Shown here: piece after piece, positions 31,653 through 40,618 of the stretch
Position numbering within the stretch: position 1 is the first letter of the stretch
How the letters are laid out: the number at the start of each line of letters is the position of its first letter
Assembly: GCF_049472655.1 (NCBI RefSeq)
Contig: NZ_JAQNCS010000006.1
Location: forward strand, 1 to 64,000
DNA length: 64,000 bases
From: Deferribacter abyssi
GTDB taxonomy: Bacteria > Chrysiogenota > Deferribacteres > Deferribacterales > Deferribacteraceae
Direction of reading: 5' to 3'
Translations under genes and position numbers: made by a program
Notes under the pieces: generated by a model
Told to the model about the DNA's origin: nothing
The model's database searches: none
The model's input: the letters and a program-made list of their open reading frames with translations, nothing else

Positions 31653-32918
31653 ATGAAATTACCTTACGGTAAGTCCTATGTGGATATAAATATAAAGAAA
31701 GATTTCGATCTTTTAAATATAAGTATCGATAAAGAGCCTTTGAGTATAGATGAAATATTTTTAAAATTAGAAGAGGCACCTGTTTATAGTGAAGGTTTTA
31801 GCAGAGTTTTAGAAAATGCCAGAAAAATCCTTTTTATTGTACCTGATATTACTAGAAAATCCGGTTTAAACTTTTTTTTCCCGCAATTGATAAAGTATGT
31901 TGAAAAGGCAGGGGTTAGTTTTTCAATAATTTTTGCCACAGGTACGCATAGAAAAGTAACTGAAGAAGAGAAAAAATGGATAATTACCGAGGAGGTTTAT
32001 GACAAATATAAAGATAGACTGATAGATCATGATCCTGATGATCCTCAAAAGTTGGAGTATTTTGGAAAAACAAAGAATGGAACACCGATATTGTTGAATA
32101 AGGCTTATTTAGAGCATGATACAGTTATTCCCATTGCTTCAGTGAGTTATCATTATTTTGCAGGTTTTGGTGGCGGTAGAAAGATGATTTTGCCGGGTAT
32201 TGCTTCCAGAAAGAGTGCGCTAAACAATCATAAGTTAGTACTTGATATTAGGAATGGGCGAAAGCATCCTTTAGCTACATCCGGTAATTTAAAACAGAAT
32301 CCTGTAAATGATGATATTGTGGAAGCGGTGATGATAGCAAGAAGGGGAAAAATATTTTTTGCTGTAAATACTATTTTAAATGACAAAGGAGAAATAATAG
32401 ATCTTACTTGTGGAGATCTTTTTATGTCACATATAACTGCTACAGAGTTGTTGAAAAAATATACATTGATAAAAGTGAATAAAAAATATGATTTGCTTTT
32501 TGTTTCCTGTGGAGGGTTTCCAAAAGATATAAATATGGTACAAGCCCAAAAATCTTTGGATAGGGTGACGAGTATTACTGAGGATGGAGCAAGTCTTATC
32601 TTTTTTGCAGAATGCCAGGATGGTTATGGAAACGATTATTTTGAGAAATTTTTTGATATAGAAAATACAAGTGATATGTTTCAAAAATTGGTAGATGATT
32701 ATCAAATAAATAGACAAACTGCTTATTCATTAAGGGTTAATACGGAAAAATTTAACGTGTTTCTTTATTCTAAATTTGCTGAAACTGATTGTAAAAGAAT
32801 GGGATTTAAGAAGCTAAACGATTTGTCACAAATAGATGAGTTAGTGGAAAAGAGTAGCAAGATTGCTGTTGTTCCAGATGCTTATAGTGTATTTTTTGAT
32901 ATTGAATCTCAAATGTAA
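31653..32918 (+). CDS. LarA-family nickel-pincer racemase-like protein
   Basis: The 421-residue protein belongs to the LarA superfamily, whose founding member is lactate racemase with a nickel-pincer nucleotide. The conserved ATGTHRKVT (near residue 97) and SYHYFAGFGGGRKMILPGIA (about 166-185, with the lysine that binds the pincer cofactor) are present, as is SRKSALNNHKLV. The start at 31653 follows GGAGG; an open frame further upstream overlaps moaA and is not used. No larB, larC or larE for cofactor synthesis lie in this window. The real substrate may be another 2-hydroxyacid. Confidence 0.85.
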   Translation: MKLPYGKSYVDINIKKDFDLLNISIDKEPLSIDEIFLKLEEAPVYSEGFSRVLENARKILFIVPDITRKSGLNFFFPQLIKYVEKAGVSFSIIFATGTHRKVTEEEKKWIITEEVYDKYKDRLIDHDPDDPQKLEYFGKTKNGTPILLNKAYLEHDTVIPIASVSYHYFAGFGGGRKMILPGIASRKSALNNHKLVLDIRNGRKHPLATSGNLKQNPVNDDIVEAVMIARRGKIFFAVNTILNDKGEIIDLTCGDLFMSHITATELLKKYTLIKVNKKYDLLFVSCGGFPKDINMVQAQKSLDRVTSITEDGASLIFFAECQDGYGNDYFEKFFDIENTSDMFQKLVDDYQINRQTAYSLRVNTEKFNVFLYSKFAETDCKRMGFKKLNDLSQIDELVEKSSKIAVVPDAYSVFFDIESQM

Positions 32919-33125
32919 ACATTTTGATTTTTTCATAGATTTAAATCTTACACATAGCGTATTAATGATTAAAAGATTATTTCACGGTTATCCTTTTTTG
33001 CAATAATATTTGTGGTTTCGCTACTCTGAACACTGGCTAAACAATCTAATGTTATCATAAAATCACATTTATGAGTTGTTTGGAAGTAAAATATCCTTGT
33101 GATCAATATACTCTTAAAGTAAATT

Positions 33126-33614
33126 TTAAAATAGATTAATAGCATTGATTACGATTGTACTAATTCCTATCAAAAGTTTAAATACAGTACCCAATAATCT
33201 GCCTTTAAAAACTATAATCCCTCTTTTTAATGATTTTTTGAAATCAGCATGTCTAATATATTCGTATATTACAGCTCCTACAAAAGCTCCTAAAAACGCT
33301 CCTATTAAGGCTCCTAATCCAAAAAATATAGGAGCCATAATAATACTGAAGATAATGCTAACAATCAGAGATACAGTGAATGTTCCTTTTTCAAGCCCTT
33401 CAGATTTGGTACTAAAATATCCAACAATAAACTCAATGATTTCACCAAAAATTATGAAAATCGTAATAATGGCAAGTATTTTAAATTCTATCCAATGAAA
33501 CAAGTATGCAATTAGTGGAAAGATAAATGAAATGATATTTCCTGGCAACCCAAAGAAGTTAGTCAAAACAGCAATGCTCTGAAAGATGATAATTAATAAT
33601 TTAAATAAAAACAT
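33126..33614 (-). CDS. DUF456-family membrane protein
   Basis: The 162-residue protein is almost wholly hydrophobic, with glycine-rich membrane segments (LGALIGAFLGAFVGAVIYEY) and the FFGLPGNIISFIFPLIAYLF opening typical of DUF456. It ends with a soluble KKSLKRGIIVFKGRLLGTVF segment. Function is unknown. It stands alone on the minus strand, 48 bp downstream of the NhaD-type gene and behind a terminator, so it may have its own promoter. Confidence 0.8.
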   Translation of the reverse strand: MFLFKLLIIIFQSIAVLTNFFGLPGNIISFIFPLIAYLFHWIEFKILAIITIFIIFGEIIEFIVGYFSTKSEGLEKGTFTVSLIVSIIFSIIMAPIFFGLGALIGAFLGAFVGAVIYEYIRHADFKKSLKRGIIVFKGRLLGTVFKLLIGISTIVINAINLF

Positions 33615-33627
33615 CTAAATTCTTATT

Positions 33628-33661
33628 TTAAAGAATATCAGGGGTAACCCCTGACATTCTT
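33628..33661. terminator. Terminator after the NhaD-type gene
   Basis: Arms TCAGGGG and CCCCTGA with a TAA loop, extended by GAAT/ATTC, form a stable hairpin at about 33635-33658. On the minus strand it is followed by a T-rich run, matching the end of the antiporter gene transcribed leftward. Confidence 0.7.
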
Positions 33662-35050
33662 TTATAAGAAAAATATCAATAAGTAAACCGTAGAAATGAT
33701 AATTGATACAATCATTAAAGGGAAAGCAAGTTTTGTAAACTTCATAAAAGTTATAGGTCTACCAGCTCTTTCAGCAAAGCCTGCCACGATTAGATTTGCA
33801 CTTGCACCTACTAGAGAACCGTTACCTCCAAGACAAGCACCTAAAGATAATGCCCACCAAAGGCCTTCTGTCCATAGCTTGAACTGCTCCGGATCAGTGG
33901 GGGCTCCTTGAAGATGAGGAGCAAGATTTTTGATAAGAGGTATCATTGTGGCCACAAATGGAATATTATCCACTATAGCACTAGCTACAGCTGAAACCCA
34001 AAGAATGAGAATACCGGCAATGGTTTTACTTCCTTGAGTAAATTCAAGTACTTTTTCAGCCATTAATCGAATCAAACCAGCTTTTTCGATACCTGTAACT
34101 AGAATAAAAAGCCCTAAAAAGAAGAAAATGGTGACCCATTCTACTTCTCCAAAGATGTGATGCATGTCTTCTCCTTCTGCATGCATAATAAGAAAGAGAA
34201 GTGCAGCTCCTGTAATGGCAATAGTTGCTGGTTCAACACCTAAAGGGTGGGCAATTACAAATCCTAATATTACAAGCCCTAAAACAGCTCCACACTTTTT
34301 TAAAAGGGTTGAGTCAGTTATAGATTCTTTTTCATTCATAGCAAGTATACGCTGTCTGTTTTCTTCTTTAACACTCATTTTCTTTTTAAAGATTAGTTTT
34401 AAAAGAAAAATTGTTACAATAAAAATTACAACGACTACAGGTGTAAGCATTAAGATAAAGTCGTTAAAAGTGAGGTGTGTGGCACTACCAATCATAATGT
34501 TTGGCGGGTCACCAATTAGTGTTGCGGTGCCACCAATATTAGATGCAAGCACTTCTGCAAATAAGATTGGGAATGGATCAATTTCTAGTTCGTCTGCAAT
34601 CAATAAACTCACTGGTGCAATCAATAAAACAGTTGTAACGTTGTCAAGAAAAGCAGAAAAAACTGCCGTTACTACAGAAAGGCCTACTAATATTTTCCAG
34701 GGTTCCCCTTTTGCCCATTTTGCTACTCTTATTGCTGTATATTGAAATACACCTGTTTTTTTAGTAATCGCTACAATTATCATCATCCCTGTAAGAAGAC
34801 CTAAAGTATTAAAATCTACTCCACCACTTCTATGGATATTGCCAGCTGCATCTGTTTGGAGAAGTCCGTAAATGGCTTCTTCCTGATGTAATATTCCTAG
34901 GAAAATCATAAGACCAGCACCAAGAAGCGCCACAATTGTCCTGTGGATTTTTTCTGATACTATAATTGCATATGCAGAAAAAAATATGATTGATGCAACA
35001 ATTAACTGGTTTCCTCCACTTACAGCTTCGTGAGCTACTTGAGCATCCAT
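33662..35050 (-). CDS. ArsB/NhaD-superfamily antiporter
   Basis: This 462-residue membrane protein belongs to the ion transporter superfamily of NhaD, ArsB and the YbiR group. It has about 11-12 hydrophobic segments and the repeated signatures FSAFLDNVTTVLLIAPV and ASNIGGTATLIGDPPNIMIG in the first half. The second half has SAIVDNIPFVATMIPLI and GACLGGNGSLVGASANLIVAG. It probably exchanges sodium and protons; arsenite or another anion cannot be excluded. AGGAGG precedes the ATG. It is 15 bp downstream of the WalJ-like gene and probably co-transcribed. Confidence 0.87.
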   Translation of the reverse strand: MDAQVAHEAVSGGNQLIVASIIFFSAYAIIVSEKIHRTIVALLGAGLMIFLGILHQEEAIYGLLQTDAAGNIHRSGGVDFNTLGLLTGMMIIVAITKKTGVFQYTAIRVAKWAKGEPWKILVGLSVVTAVFSAFLDNVTTVLLIAPVSLLIADELEIDPFPILFAEVLASNIGGTATLIGDPPNIMIGSATHLTFNDFILMLTPVVVVIFIVTIFLLKLIFKKKMSVKEENRQRILAMNEKESITDSTLLKKCGAVLGLVILGFVIAHPLGVEPATIAITGAALLFLIMHAEGEDMHHIFGEVEWVTIFFFLGLFILVTGIEKAGLIRLMAEKVLEFTQGSKTIAGILILWVSAVASAIVDNIPFVATMIPLIKNLAPHLQGAPTDPEQFKLWTEGLWWALSLGACLGGNGSLVGASANLIVAGFAERAGRPITFMKFTKLAFPLMIVSIIISTVYLLIFFL

Positions 35051-35065
35051 AAAATCCTCCTCATG

Positions 35066-35833
35066 CTAAATTTTAATTCCATATATTGTTTCTTGTTGTT
35101 TCAGATATTTAGTAGAGAATGGGAGATGGGTATTACAGTATGATACATATTTTTCCACAATTTCGTAGGTATTATTTTCTTCACTTATATGACCCAATAA
35201 AACTGTTTCTAATTCAGAATTATCAAGCATATTAAGTGTGTTTATGGCTTGTTTGTTGGATAAATGTCCTCTGATGGATTCGATTCTTTTTTTTAAAAAT
35301 TTTGGATAGCTACCGTTTTTAAGCAAATTATCTTCATAGTTTGCTTCTAATATGGCTACTTTTGAGCTTTTTAAGAAGTCGATGATATTATCGGTGACAA
35401 CACCTAAATCGGTAGTAAAAGTTAATCCTTTTCCTTCAAAAATAAAATGAAAGCCAAATGGTTCAGCACCATCATGAATAACTTTGAACGGTGCTACTTC
35501 AAATCCATCTATTTGATAAATTTTTTTATCTTCTAATATATAAAAATCTGATACGTCTAAATCATATTTTTTTGAAATCTGCAATGCAGTTCCCATACTG
35601 CAAAAAATTTTTGCGTGATAATTGGTTAAAAAAGTTTTTAATCCTTTTGTATGGTCGTGATGTTCATGAGTTATAAAAAGAAATATTTCATTTGATTTTG
35701 AGAAAATTTTTTGAAAAAAAGATTCGTATTTTGATTTACTTACACCTATATCAACAATGATTGCAATCTTGTTGTGTTCTATAAGGTAACAATTTCCTCT
35801 GCTACCAGATGAAATTACGTTCAAAATTGCCAT
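35066..35833 (-). CDS. MBL-fold metallo-hydrolase, WalJ/YycJ type
   Basis: The 255-residue protein is a metallo-beta-lactamase-fold hydrolase with the HxHxDH motif at 56-61 (THEHHDHTKG). The MAILNVISSGSRGNCYLIE opening identifies the WalJ/YycJ group, possible 5'-3' exonucleases linked to DNA repair and cell-wall stress in Firmicutes. DGAEPFGFHFIFEGKG and a later GHLSNKQAINTL match the family. No walK/walR-like genes adjoin it. The ATG has only a weak ribosome site. Confidence 0.87.
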   Translation of the reverse strand: MAILNVISSGSRGNCYLIEHNKIAIIVDIGVSKSKYESFFQKIFSKSNEIFLFITHEHHDHTKGLKTFLTNYHAKIFCSMGTALQISKKYDLDVSDFYILEDKKIYQIDGFEVAPFKVIHDGAEPFGFHFIFEGKGLTFTTDLGVVTDNIIDFLKSSKVAILEANYEDNLLKNGSYPKFLKKRIESIRGHLSNKQAINTLNMLDNSELETVLLGHISEENNTYEIVEKYVSYCNTHLPFSTKYLKQQETIYGIKI

Positions 35834-36193
35834 GAGATGATATTAATTTGAAATTTATTGAAAATCAACATTTATTATGGCTTTAAGTTGCTCTATTTTG
35901 CAAGATGTTTGTGACTCCATGTCTGTGAATATGTATATATATGATTAACAGGATATTGTTTGGTAATGTTTGCTAGTGATAAGTCTGTTGTTATCACAGG
36001 TCAAAAGTATTAATTGAAAATTAATCTTATTTGTTGCCAATATGTTAACCTGCTGACTAAGTAACAATTGTATTTATCATCTTAATGTAATGTAGTAAAG
36101 AAACATAAAAAATTACTTTTAAAATATTGTTTTAATTGAATTAGATTGAATGTTGGGTTATATGATATAGCCAAAAATCAGAAGGAGGAAAAA
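35834..36193. other. 360-bp divergent promoter region
   Basis: The region lies between the divergent WalJ-like and nhaB genes and must hold both promoters. A perfect 7-bp dyad GTGATAA/TTATCAC occurs at 35976-35997. No consensus promoter is convincing and no gene is visible. A frame open from 36146 is only an upstream extension of nhaB that ignores the strong AGGAGG at about 36182. Confidence 0.45.
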
Positions 36194-37735
36194 ATGAATT
36201 TAAGTAAGGCTTTTACGAATAACTTTTTAGGACATGCCCCGCGCTGGTACAAAAATACTATATTGGTGTTTCTTGTGATTAATCCAATATTGTATTACAC
36301 AGTAGGACATTTTATTACGGGATGGCTATTGATTCTTGAATTTATTTTTACTCTAGCAATGGCGCTTAAATGTTATCCTCTACCTGCGGGTGGTCTTTTA
36401 GCTTTAGAAGCTGTCGTAATTGGAATGACTGATCCTAAATCTGTATATAAAGAAGTAGTTCTTAATTTTCCTGTGATTTTATTGTTGATGTTTATGGTAG
36501 CTGGTATCTATTTTATGCGTGAAGGTTTACTTTTTTTATTTTCAAGACTATTAACAAAAATACGCTCAAAAATAGCTATTTCATTACTTTTTTCATTCTT
36601 AGGGGCTTTTTTATCGGCTTTTTTGGATGCTTTAACAGTGACAGCGGTTATAATTACCGTAGCATACGGTTTTTATAATATATATCATAAAGTTGCTTCA
36701 GGAAAACATTTTAATGATGAATCTAATATAAAAGATGATGTGCAGGTTAAAGATGAGCATAGAAAAGATTTAGAAGAGTTTAGAGCTTTTTTAAGGAATA
36801 TTATGATGCATGGAGCGGTTGGTACTGCTCTTGGAGGAGCCACAACTTTAGTGGGTGAGCCACAAAATCTTTTAATCGGTAATATGGTGGGATGGCATTT
36901 TAAAGATTTTTTTATAAACTGTGCTCCTGTGTCTATCCCTGTATTGATTGTTGGTATTACAACATGTTTTTTATTGGAGAAATTTAAAATATTGGGATAT
37001 GGACATAAGATGCCTGAAAATGTTAGAAAAATTCTTGTAGATTATGTGGAAGAGCAGAATAAAAGTTTTGATACGAAAATGAAAATGAGACTTATTGTCC
37101 AAGCAATTACTGGTGTAATACTTGTTATAGCTTTGGCGTTGCATTTAGCAGAGGTAGGATTAATCGGTTTGATGGTGATAGTGCTCCTTACTGCTTTTAA
37201 TGGTATTATTGATGAGCATCAAATCGGGCATGCCTTTGAGGAAGCTTTACCTTTTACAGCGCTGTTGGTAGTATTTTTTACAATTGTTGCAGTTATTCAT
37301 ACTAATCATCTTTTTCAGCCAATTATAGATTATGTGCTTGGACTTGAGGGGACAAAACAGCTTGCTGCATATTATTTGGCAAATGGTGCATTATCGGCAA
37401 TTAGTGATAATGTTTTTGTGGCAACAGTTTATATGAGTGAAACTGTGAATTATTTTAAAGATGTAATCCCTTTGATTGGGGAAAACTTACACAAAGCTAC
37501 ACCTGAGCAGCTTGAAAAGATTAAACAATTATGGAAACTTGCTGTTTCAATAAATATGGGGACAAATATACCCTCAGTGGCTACACCAAATGGGCAGGCA
37601 GCGTTTTTATTTCTTCTAACATCTGCTCTTGCACCGGTGATTAGGTTATCTTATATGGAAATGGTAAAACTTGCGTTTCCATATACTGTTACAATGACTA
37701 TAACCGGTCTTTTGGCCACTATATATTTCTTATAA
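36194..37735 (+). CDS. nhaB: Na+/H+ antiporter NhaB
   Basis: The 513-residue inner-membrane protein matches NhaB in length and signatures. It starts MNLSKAFTNNFLGHAPRWYK and contains SAFLDALTVTAVIITVAYGF, ALGGATTLVGEPQNLLIG, and NGALSAISDNVFVATVYMSE, ending with NIPSVATPNGQAAFLFLLT. It expels sodium in exchange for protons. The start at 36194 is set by AGGAGG six bases upstream. It forms a single-gene unit closed by a strong terminator at 37747. Confidence 0.93.
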   Translation: MNLSKAFTNNFLGHAPRWYKNTILVFLVINPILYYTVGHFITGWLLILEFIFTLAMALKCYPLPAGGLLALEAVVIGMTDPKSVYKEVVLNFPVILLLMFMVAGIYFMREGLLFLFSRLLTKIRSKIAISLLFSFLGAFLSAFLDALTVTAVIITVAYGFYNIYHKVASGKHFNDESNIKDDVQVKDEHRKDLEEFRAFLRNIMMHGAVGTALGGATTLVGEPQNLLIGNMVGWHFKDFFINCAPVSIPVLIVGITTCFLLEKFKILGYGHKMPENVRKILVDYVEEQNKSFDTKMKMRLIVQAITGVILVIALALHLAEVGLIGLMVIVLLTAFNGIIDEHQIGHAFEEALPFTALLVVFFTIVAVIHTNHLFQPIIDYVLGLEGTKQLAAYYLANGALSAISDNVFVATVYMSETVNYFKDVIPLIGENLHKATPEQLEKIKQLWKLAVSINMGTNIPSVATPNGQAAFLFLLTSALAPVIRLSYMEMVKLAFPYTVTMTITGLLATIYFL

Positions 37736-37746
37736 TTAAGATATTG

Positions 37747-37781
37747 GAGTTCAGGTGTTAATTTACACCTGAACTCTTTTT
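37747..37781 (+). terminator. Strong rho-independent terminator of nhaB
   Basis: A perfect 12-bp stem, GAGTTCAGGTGT and ACACCTGAACTC, with a six-base loop is followed by five thymines. Confidence 0.92.
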
Positions 37782-37784
37782 AGC

Positions 37785-37925
37785 TCAAAGTTCAATGTTT
37801 GAAAAAGGTTAAGGTTGAGGTTGAGGGGAAGGGGAAAATGAATATTTGTTGTTATTTATAGTTATTTCACGGTTTACGCTTTACAATTTAATAAACGTGT
37901 GAACGTTAAAACGTTAGAACGTTCT
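37785..37925. repeat. Degenerate repeat footprint (types E and A)
   Basis: After the nhaB terminator come AGTTCAATGTTTG, then GGTTAAGGTTGAGGTTGAGG, then TTTCACGGTTTACGCTTTAC and GTGTGAACGTTAAAACGTTA. These are the same repeat families as in the 7-24 kb region, here without any S23 or ATPase gene inside. Confidence 0.65.
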
Positions 37926-37971
37926 TATTGTTTTGGTTGAAAATTTTGATAATTTAAATTATTAACAAGGG

Positions 37972-38406
37972 ATGAATATTTTTATAAAGCATGTTTTAGA
38001 AGGTCTTAGAAAAGGGATAAATATTAGTGGTAAAATTGTAATTTATACGTTTCCTTTCTATATTCTCATAGATTTATTGAAGCAAAGCGGTTTCCTTGTC
38101 AGAATTGGTGATTTTTTTGAGCCTATAACAGCTTTGATGGGATTACCAGGTGAAGCTACAGTTATTCTTCTCTCTGGTTTTTTGATAAATCTTTATCCTG
38201 CTATTGCATCCATGGCTGCTATGGAGTTAACTGTAAAGCAGATTACAATAATAGGGATAGTTTTGGGTATTGCTCATAATTTAGTAATAGAAGGGATTGT
38301 TTTATCAAAGTCGGGGGTAAAAATTTATATTACGGTATTATTTAGATTGATGTTGGCAATTATGACAGGGATAGGGGTTAATATCATATGGAATTTTCTT
38401 TTTTAG
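37972..38406 (+). CDS. Gate (nucleoside recognition) domain membrane protein 1
   Basis: The 144-residue protein has about four hydrophobic segments and a Gate/nucleoside-recognition domain (PF07670). The motifs are FPFYILIDLLKQSGFL and GEATVILLSGFLINLYPAIA. Such short Gate proteins are similar to the spore maturation proteins SpmA and SpmB and probably work as pairs. The next gene overlaps it by 19 bp and encodes a second, distinct Gate half, which supports a heteromeric transporter. The substrate is unknown. The start at 37972 (ATG) has AAGGG upstream. Confidence 0.75.
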   Translation: MNIFIKHVLEGLRKGINISGKIVIYTFPFYILIDLLKQSGFLVRIGDFFEPITALMGLPGEATVILLSGFLINLYPAIASMAAMELTVKQITIIGIVLGIAHNLVIEGIVLSKSGVKIYITVLFRLMLAIMTGIGVNIIWNFLF

Positions 38407-38819
38407 ATTCTTTCATAAATGCGGCAAAATTGTCTTTTAAGTTAATCTTGGTAATAACTCTGTTGATGATTTTCTATGAGTTTTTTGAAAATTCAAAGTT
38501 ATATATAAAATTACAATCTTTTTTGGAAAGACCTCTAGGAAAAGTAGGGTTTACTCCAAACTCTTCCATAACAATGGTTGTGGGATTAGTTTTGGGGATA
38601 GCCTATGGAGCTGGAATTTTAGTAAGGAATGCAATGAGTGGTAAGATGAGTAGTAAGGAAGTTTTGTTGTCAAGCCTTTTTTTGTCTGTTTGTCATGCAG
38701 TTTTTGAAGACACTCTTCTTTTTGTTGCTATTGGTGGAAACGGTGTTATTATACTTGGTACAAGAATTTTTCTGGCTGTAGCTGTTGCTTTAATAATAAC
38801 AAGGTATATAAAATTGTAA
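38388..38819 (+). CDS. Gate (nucleoside recognition) domain membrane protein 2
   Basis: The 143-residue protein is the second Gate-type half, with SFINAAKLSFKLILVITLLM, GLVLGIAYGAGILVRNAM and the SVCHAVFEDTLLFVAIGG segment that resembles SpmB-like proteins. It overlaps the preceding Gate gene by 19 bp, and the lipoprotein gene starts 15 bp after its stop, so all three are probably one operon. It likely forms a membrane complex with its neighbour. Confidence 0.75.
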   Translation: MEFSFLDSFINAAKLSFKLILVITLLMIFYEFFENSKLYIKLQSFLERPLGKVGFTPNSSITMVVGLVLGIAYGAGILVRNAMSGKMSSKEVLLSSLFLSVCHAVFEDTLLFVAIGGNGVIILGTRIFLAVAVALIITRYIKL

Positions 38820-38833
38820 TGGAGGATATTTCT

Positions 38834-39484
38834 ATGAAAAGGTTGCTAATGTTTTTGTTTATTCTGATTTTATTTGTTGTAGGGTGTACAAAAAGGATTG
38901 TTGTCGGTAGTAGTGATATAAACTCAATTGATAAGAGCTTGGAAATTATCAAAGAAACGTTAAATAAGAATTCTCCTTCGCAAGATTATAAATATTATAA
39001 AACCATTTACTCTGATAATTTTAGACTGTTAGCATTCGTTTGGGTTCATAAGAAAAAAGATAAGTTTTATATAAAAACTGCTGAAGTTTATGGGAAAAAA
39101 CCAAAAATTTATATAATTAAAACTTTTGGAAAGTATTTTGTAAAGATTTCTGGAGGAACTGTTTATGGGTGTTATGGGACATCTGTTAATGAACCAGAAA
39201 TAGGTTTTAAAGAGATAAAAGTTGATTGGAATATTTTTGATAGGAAAGGTTGTGATCAGTCTATAAAGATTCCTTTTAACAACAAAAGTGATGCAAAGCA
39301 CTTTGCTAAAGCTTTGAGCTTTTTATTAATGCAGTATCAAGAAGAGCCTGGCGTGTTTGAAAAAATTAGAAATGAGGAAACAGAAAAGAAGAGTATTAGT
39401 GAAAACAAGTGTAGTGTGGATAAAATATTGAAAATGAAAGAGATTGGGCTTACAAAAGAAGAAATCAAAAAAATTTGTGAGTAG
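38834..39484 (+). CDS. Lipoprotein with SHOCT-like C-terminus
   Basis: The 216-residue protein starts MKRLLMFLFILILFVVGCTK, a lipoprotein signal with the acylated cysteine at residue 18 (VVGC). The start at 38834 follows GGAGG. The middle is a beta-rich region with no family I recognise. The last 24 residues, CSVDKILKMKEIGLTKEEIK plus the tail, look like a SHOCT short C-terminal domain. The stop touches the ATG of the AEC transporter gene, so coupling is likely. Function is unknown. Confidence 0.75.
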   Translation: MKRLLMFLFILILFVVGCTKRIVVGSSDINSIDKSLEIIKETLNKNSPSQDYKYYKTIYSDNFRLLAFVWVHKKKDKFYIKTAEVYGKKPKIYIIKTFGKYFVKISGGTVYGCYGTSVNEPEIGFKEIKVDWNIFDRKGCDQSIKIPFNNKSDAKHFAKALSFLLMQYQEEPGVFEKIRNEETEKKSISENKCSVDKILKMKEIGLTKEEIKKICE

Positions 39485-40387
39485 ATGAATCTTTTTTTCA
39501 TTTTCTTAAAAAGTGTGCTACCAATATTCATTATCATATTGGTGGCTTTTATCTATAACAGATTCAAGCATATCGAGCTTAAATCTTTAACAGATGTTAC
39601 ATTGACTATATTTGCCCCCCTTTTTGTTTTCCATTCTTTAACTACAAATAAGGTTTCTATAGAGTTACTTTATAGGCCATTCGTTTTTATGGTATTGCTT
39701 GTTATAATTCTTATTTTTGTAGCTATTGTTGTGTTTAAACTGTTGCGAATTGATGAACAGTATAAAATCCCATTTATACTTTCTGTTTCAATGATAAATG
39801 TAGGAAATTTTGGGCTTCCTTTGATTAGTTTTGCTTTTGGTGAGAAGGGGGTTTTTTATTCCATAATCTATTTTGTTGTTTTCAATATTCCATTATCAAC
39901 ACTTGCTATAATGCTTTCATCTAATGAAAAAAATTTTTTTTATGCTATTAAGGATGTATTAAAAATTCCACTCATTCATGCATTTATTGTGGCTATATTG
40001 TTTTCTATATTTAACATACAATTGCCAAATTTTTTAGATAAAACTGTTGGACTGTTGTCTATGGCTGCAATCCCACTTTTAATCTTTATTCTTGGGTTAC
40101 AGCTTTCTAGCATAAAAATTTCTGTTAGGTTTTTAAAGCCAGCATTAATAGCTTCTTTTTTAAGACTGGTGATTTCACCGGTGATTGCTCTTTTTATAGT
40201 TTACTTACTGGGGATAAAGGGAGTGGAAAAAAATGTAGCTGTGGTTCAAACATCAGCGCCAAGCGCTTTATTACCATTGATGTATGCTATCAAATTTAAT
40301 AAATCACCTGAGTTTTTATCTACAGCAATTTTTCTTTCGACACTTTTGTCAGGTTTTACATTAACTGTTTTAATTAGTTTTAGCTAA
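39485..40387 (+). CDS. AEC-family (auxin efflux carrier type) transporter
   Basis: The 300-residue inner-membrane protein has about ten hydrophobic segments and the AEC family pattern. It has LKSVLPIFIIILVAFIYNRF at the start, ILSVSMINVGNFGLPLISFAF near 97 and QTSAPSALLPLMYAIKFN near 258. Members export small acids such as malonate or malate. It begins immediately after the stop of the lipoprotein gene and ends the operon. Confidence 0.85.
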   Translation: MNLFFIFLKSVLPIFIIILVAFIYNRFKHIELKSLTDVTLTIFAPLFVFHSLTTNKVSIELLYRPFVFMVLLVIILIFVAIVVFKLLRIDEQYKIPFILSVSMINVGNFGLPLISFAFGEKGVFYSIIYFVVFNIPLSTLAIMLSSNEKNFFYAIKDVLKIPLIHAFIVAILFSIFNIQLPNFLDKTVGLLSMAAIPLLIFILGLQLSSIKISVRFLKPALIASFLRLVISPVIALFIVYLLGIKGVEKNVAVVQTSAPSALLPLMYAIKFNKSPEFLSTAIFLSTLLSGFTLTVLISFS

Positions 40388-40618
40388 AAAAAAGAAACTA
40401 ATTTTGTGGTAAACAATTGATTATCTCACTGATATACTCAAAGATAGTCTTTTTACATTATTTTGATGGATGGATGCTACAAAGCAATCTTTTGCGGCAA
40501 TTGTTGGGGTTTCGATAAACATTGTGAAGAGTTGTGGAAAATTGGAGAAATTGCAGAAATCCTACTATTTGACTTTGGAGGTAAAATCTTATAAAAGTTT
40601 TCAAAAGAGAGGTGTTGT

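Noticed and set aside
40388..40618. Promoter or small RNA before the MOSC-MogA gene
   Set aside because: TTGACT at 40569 and a TATAAA-like hexamer are only about 15 bp apart, and no hairpin with a T-run was found.
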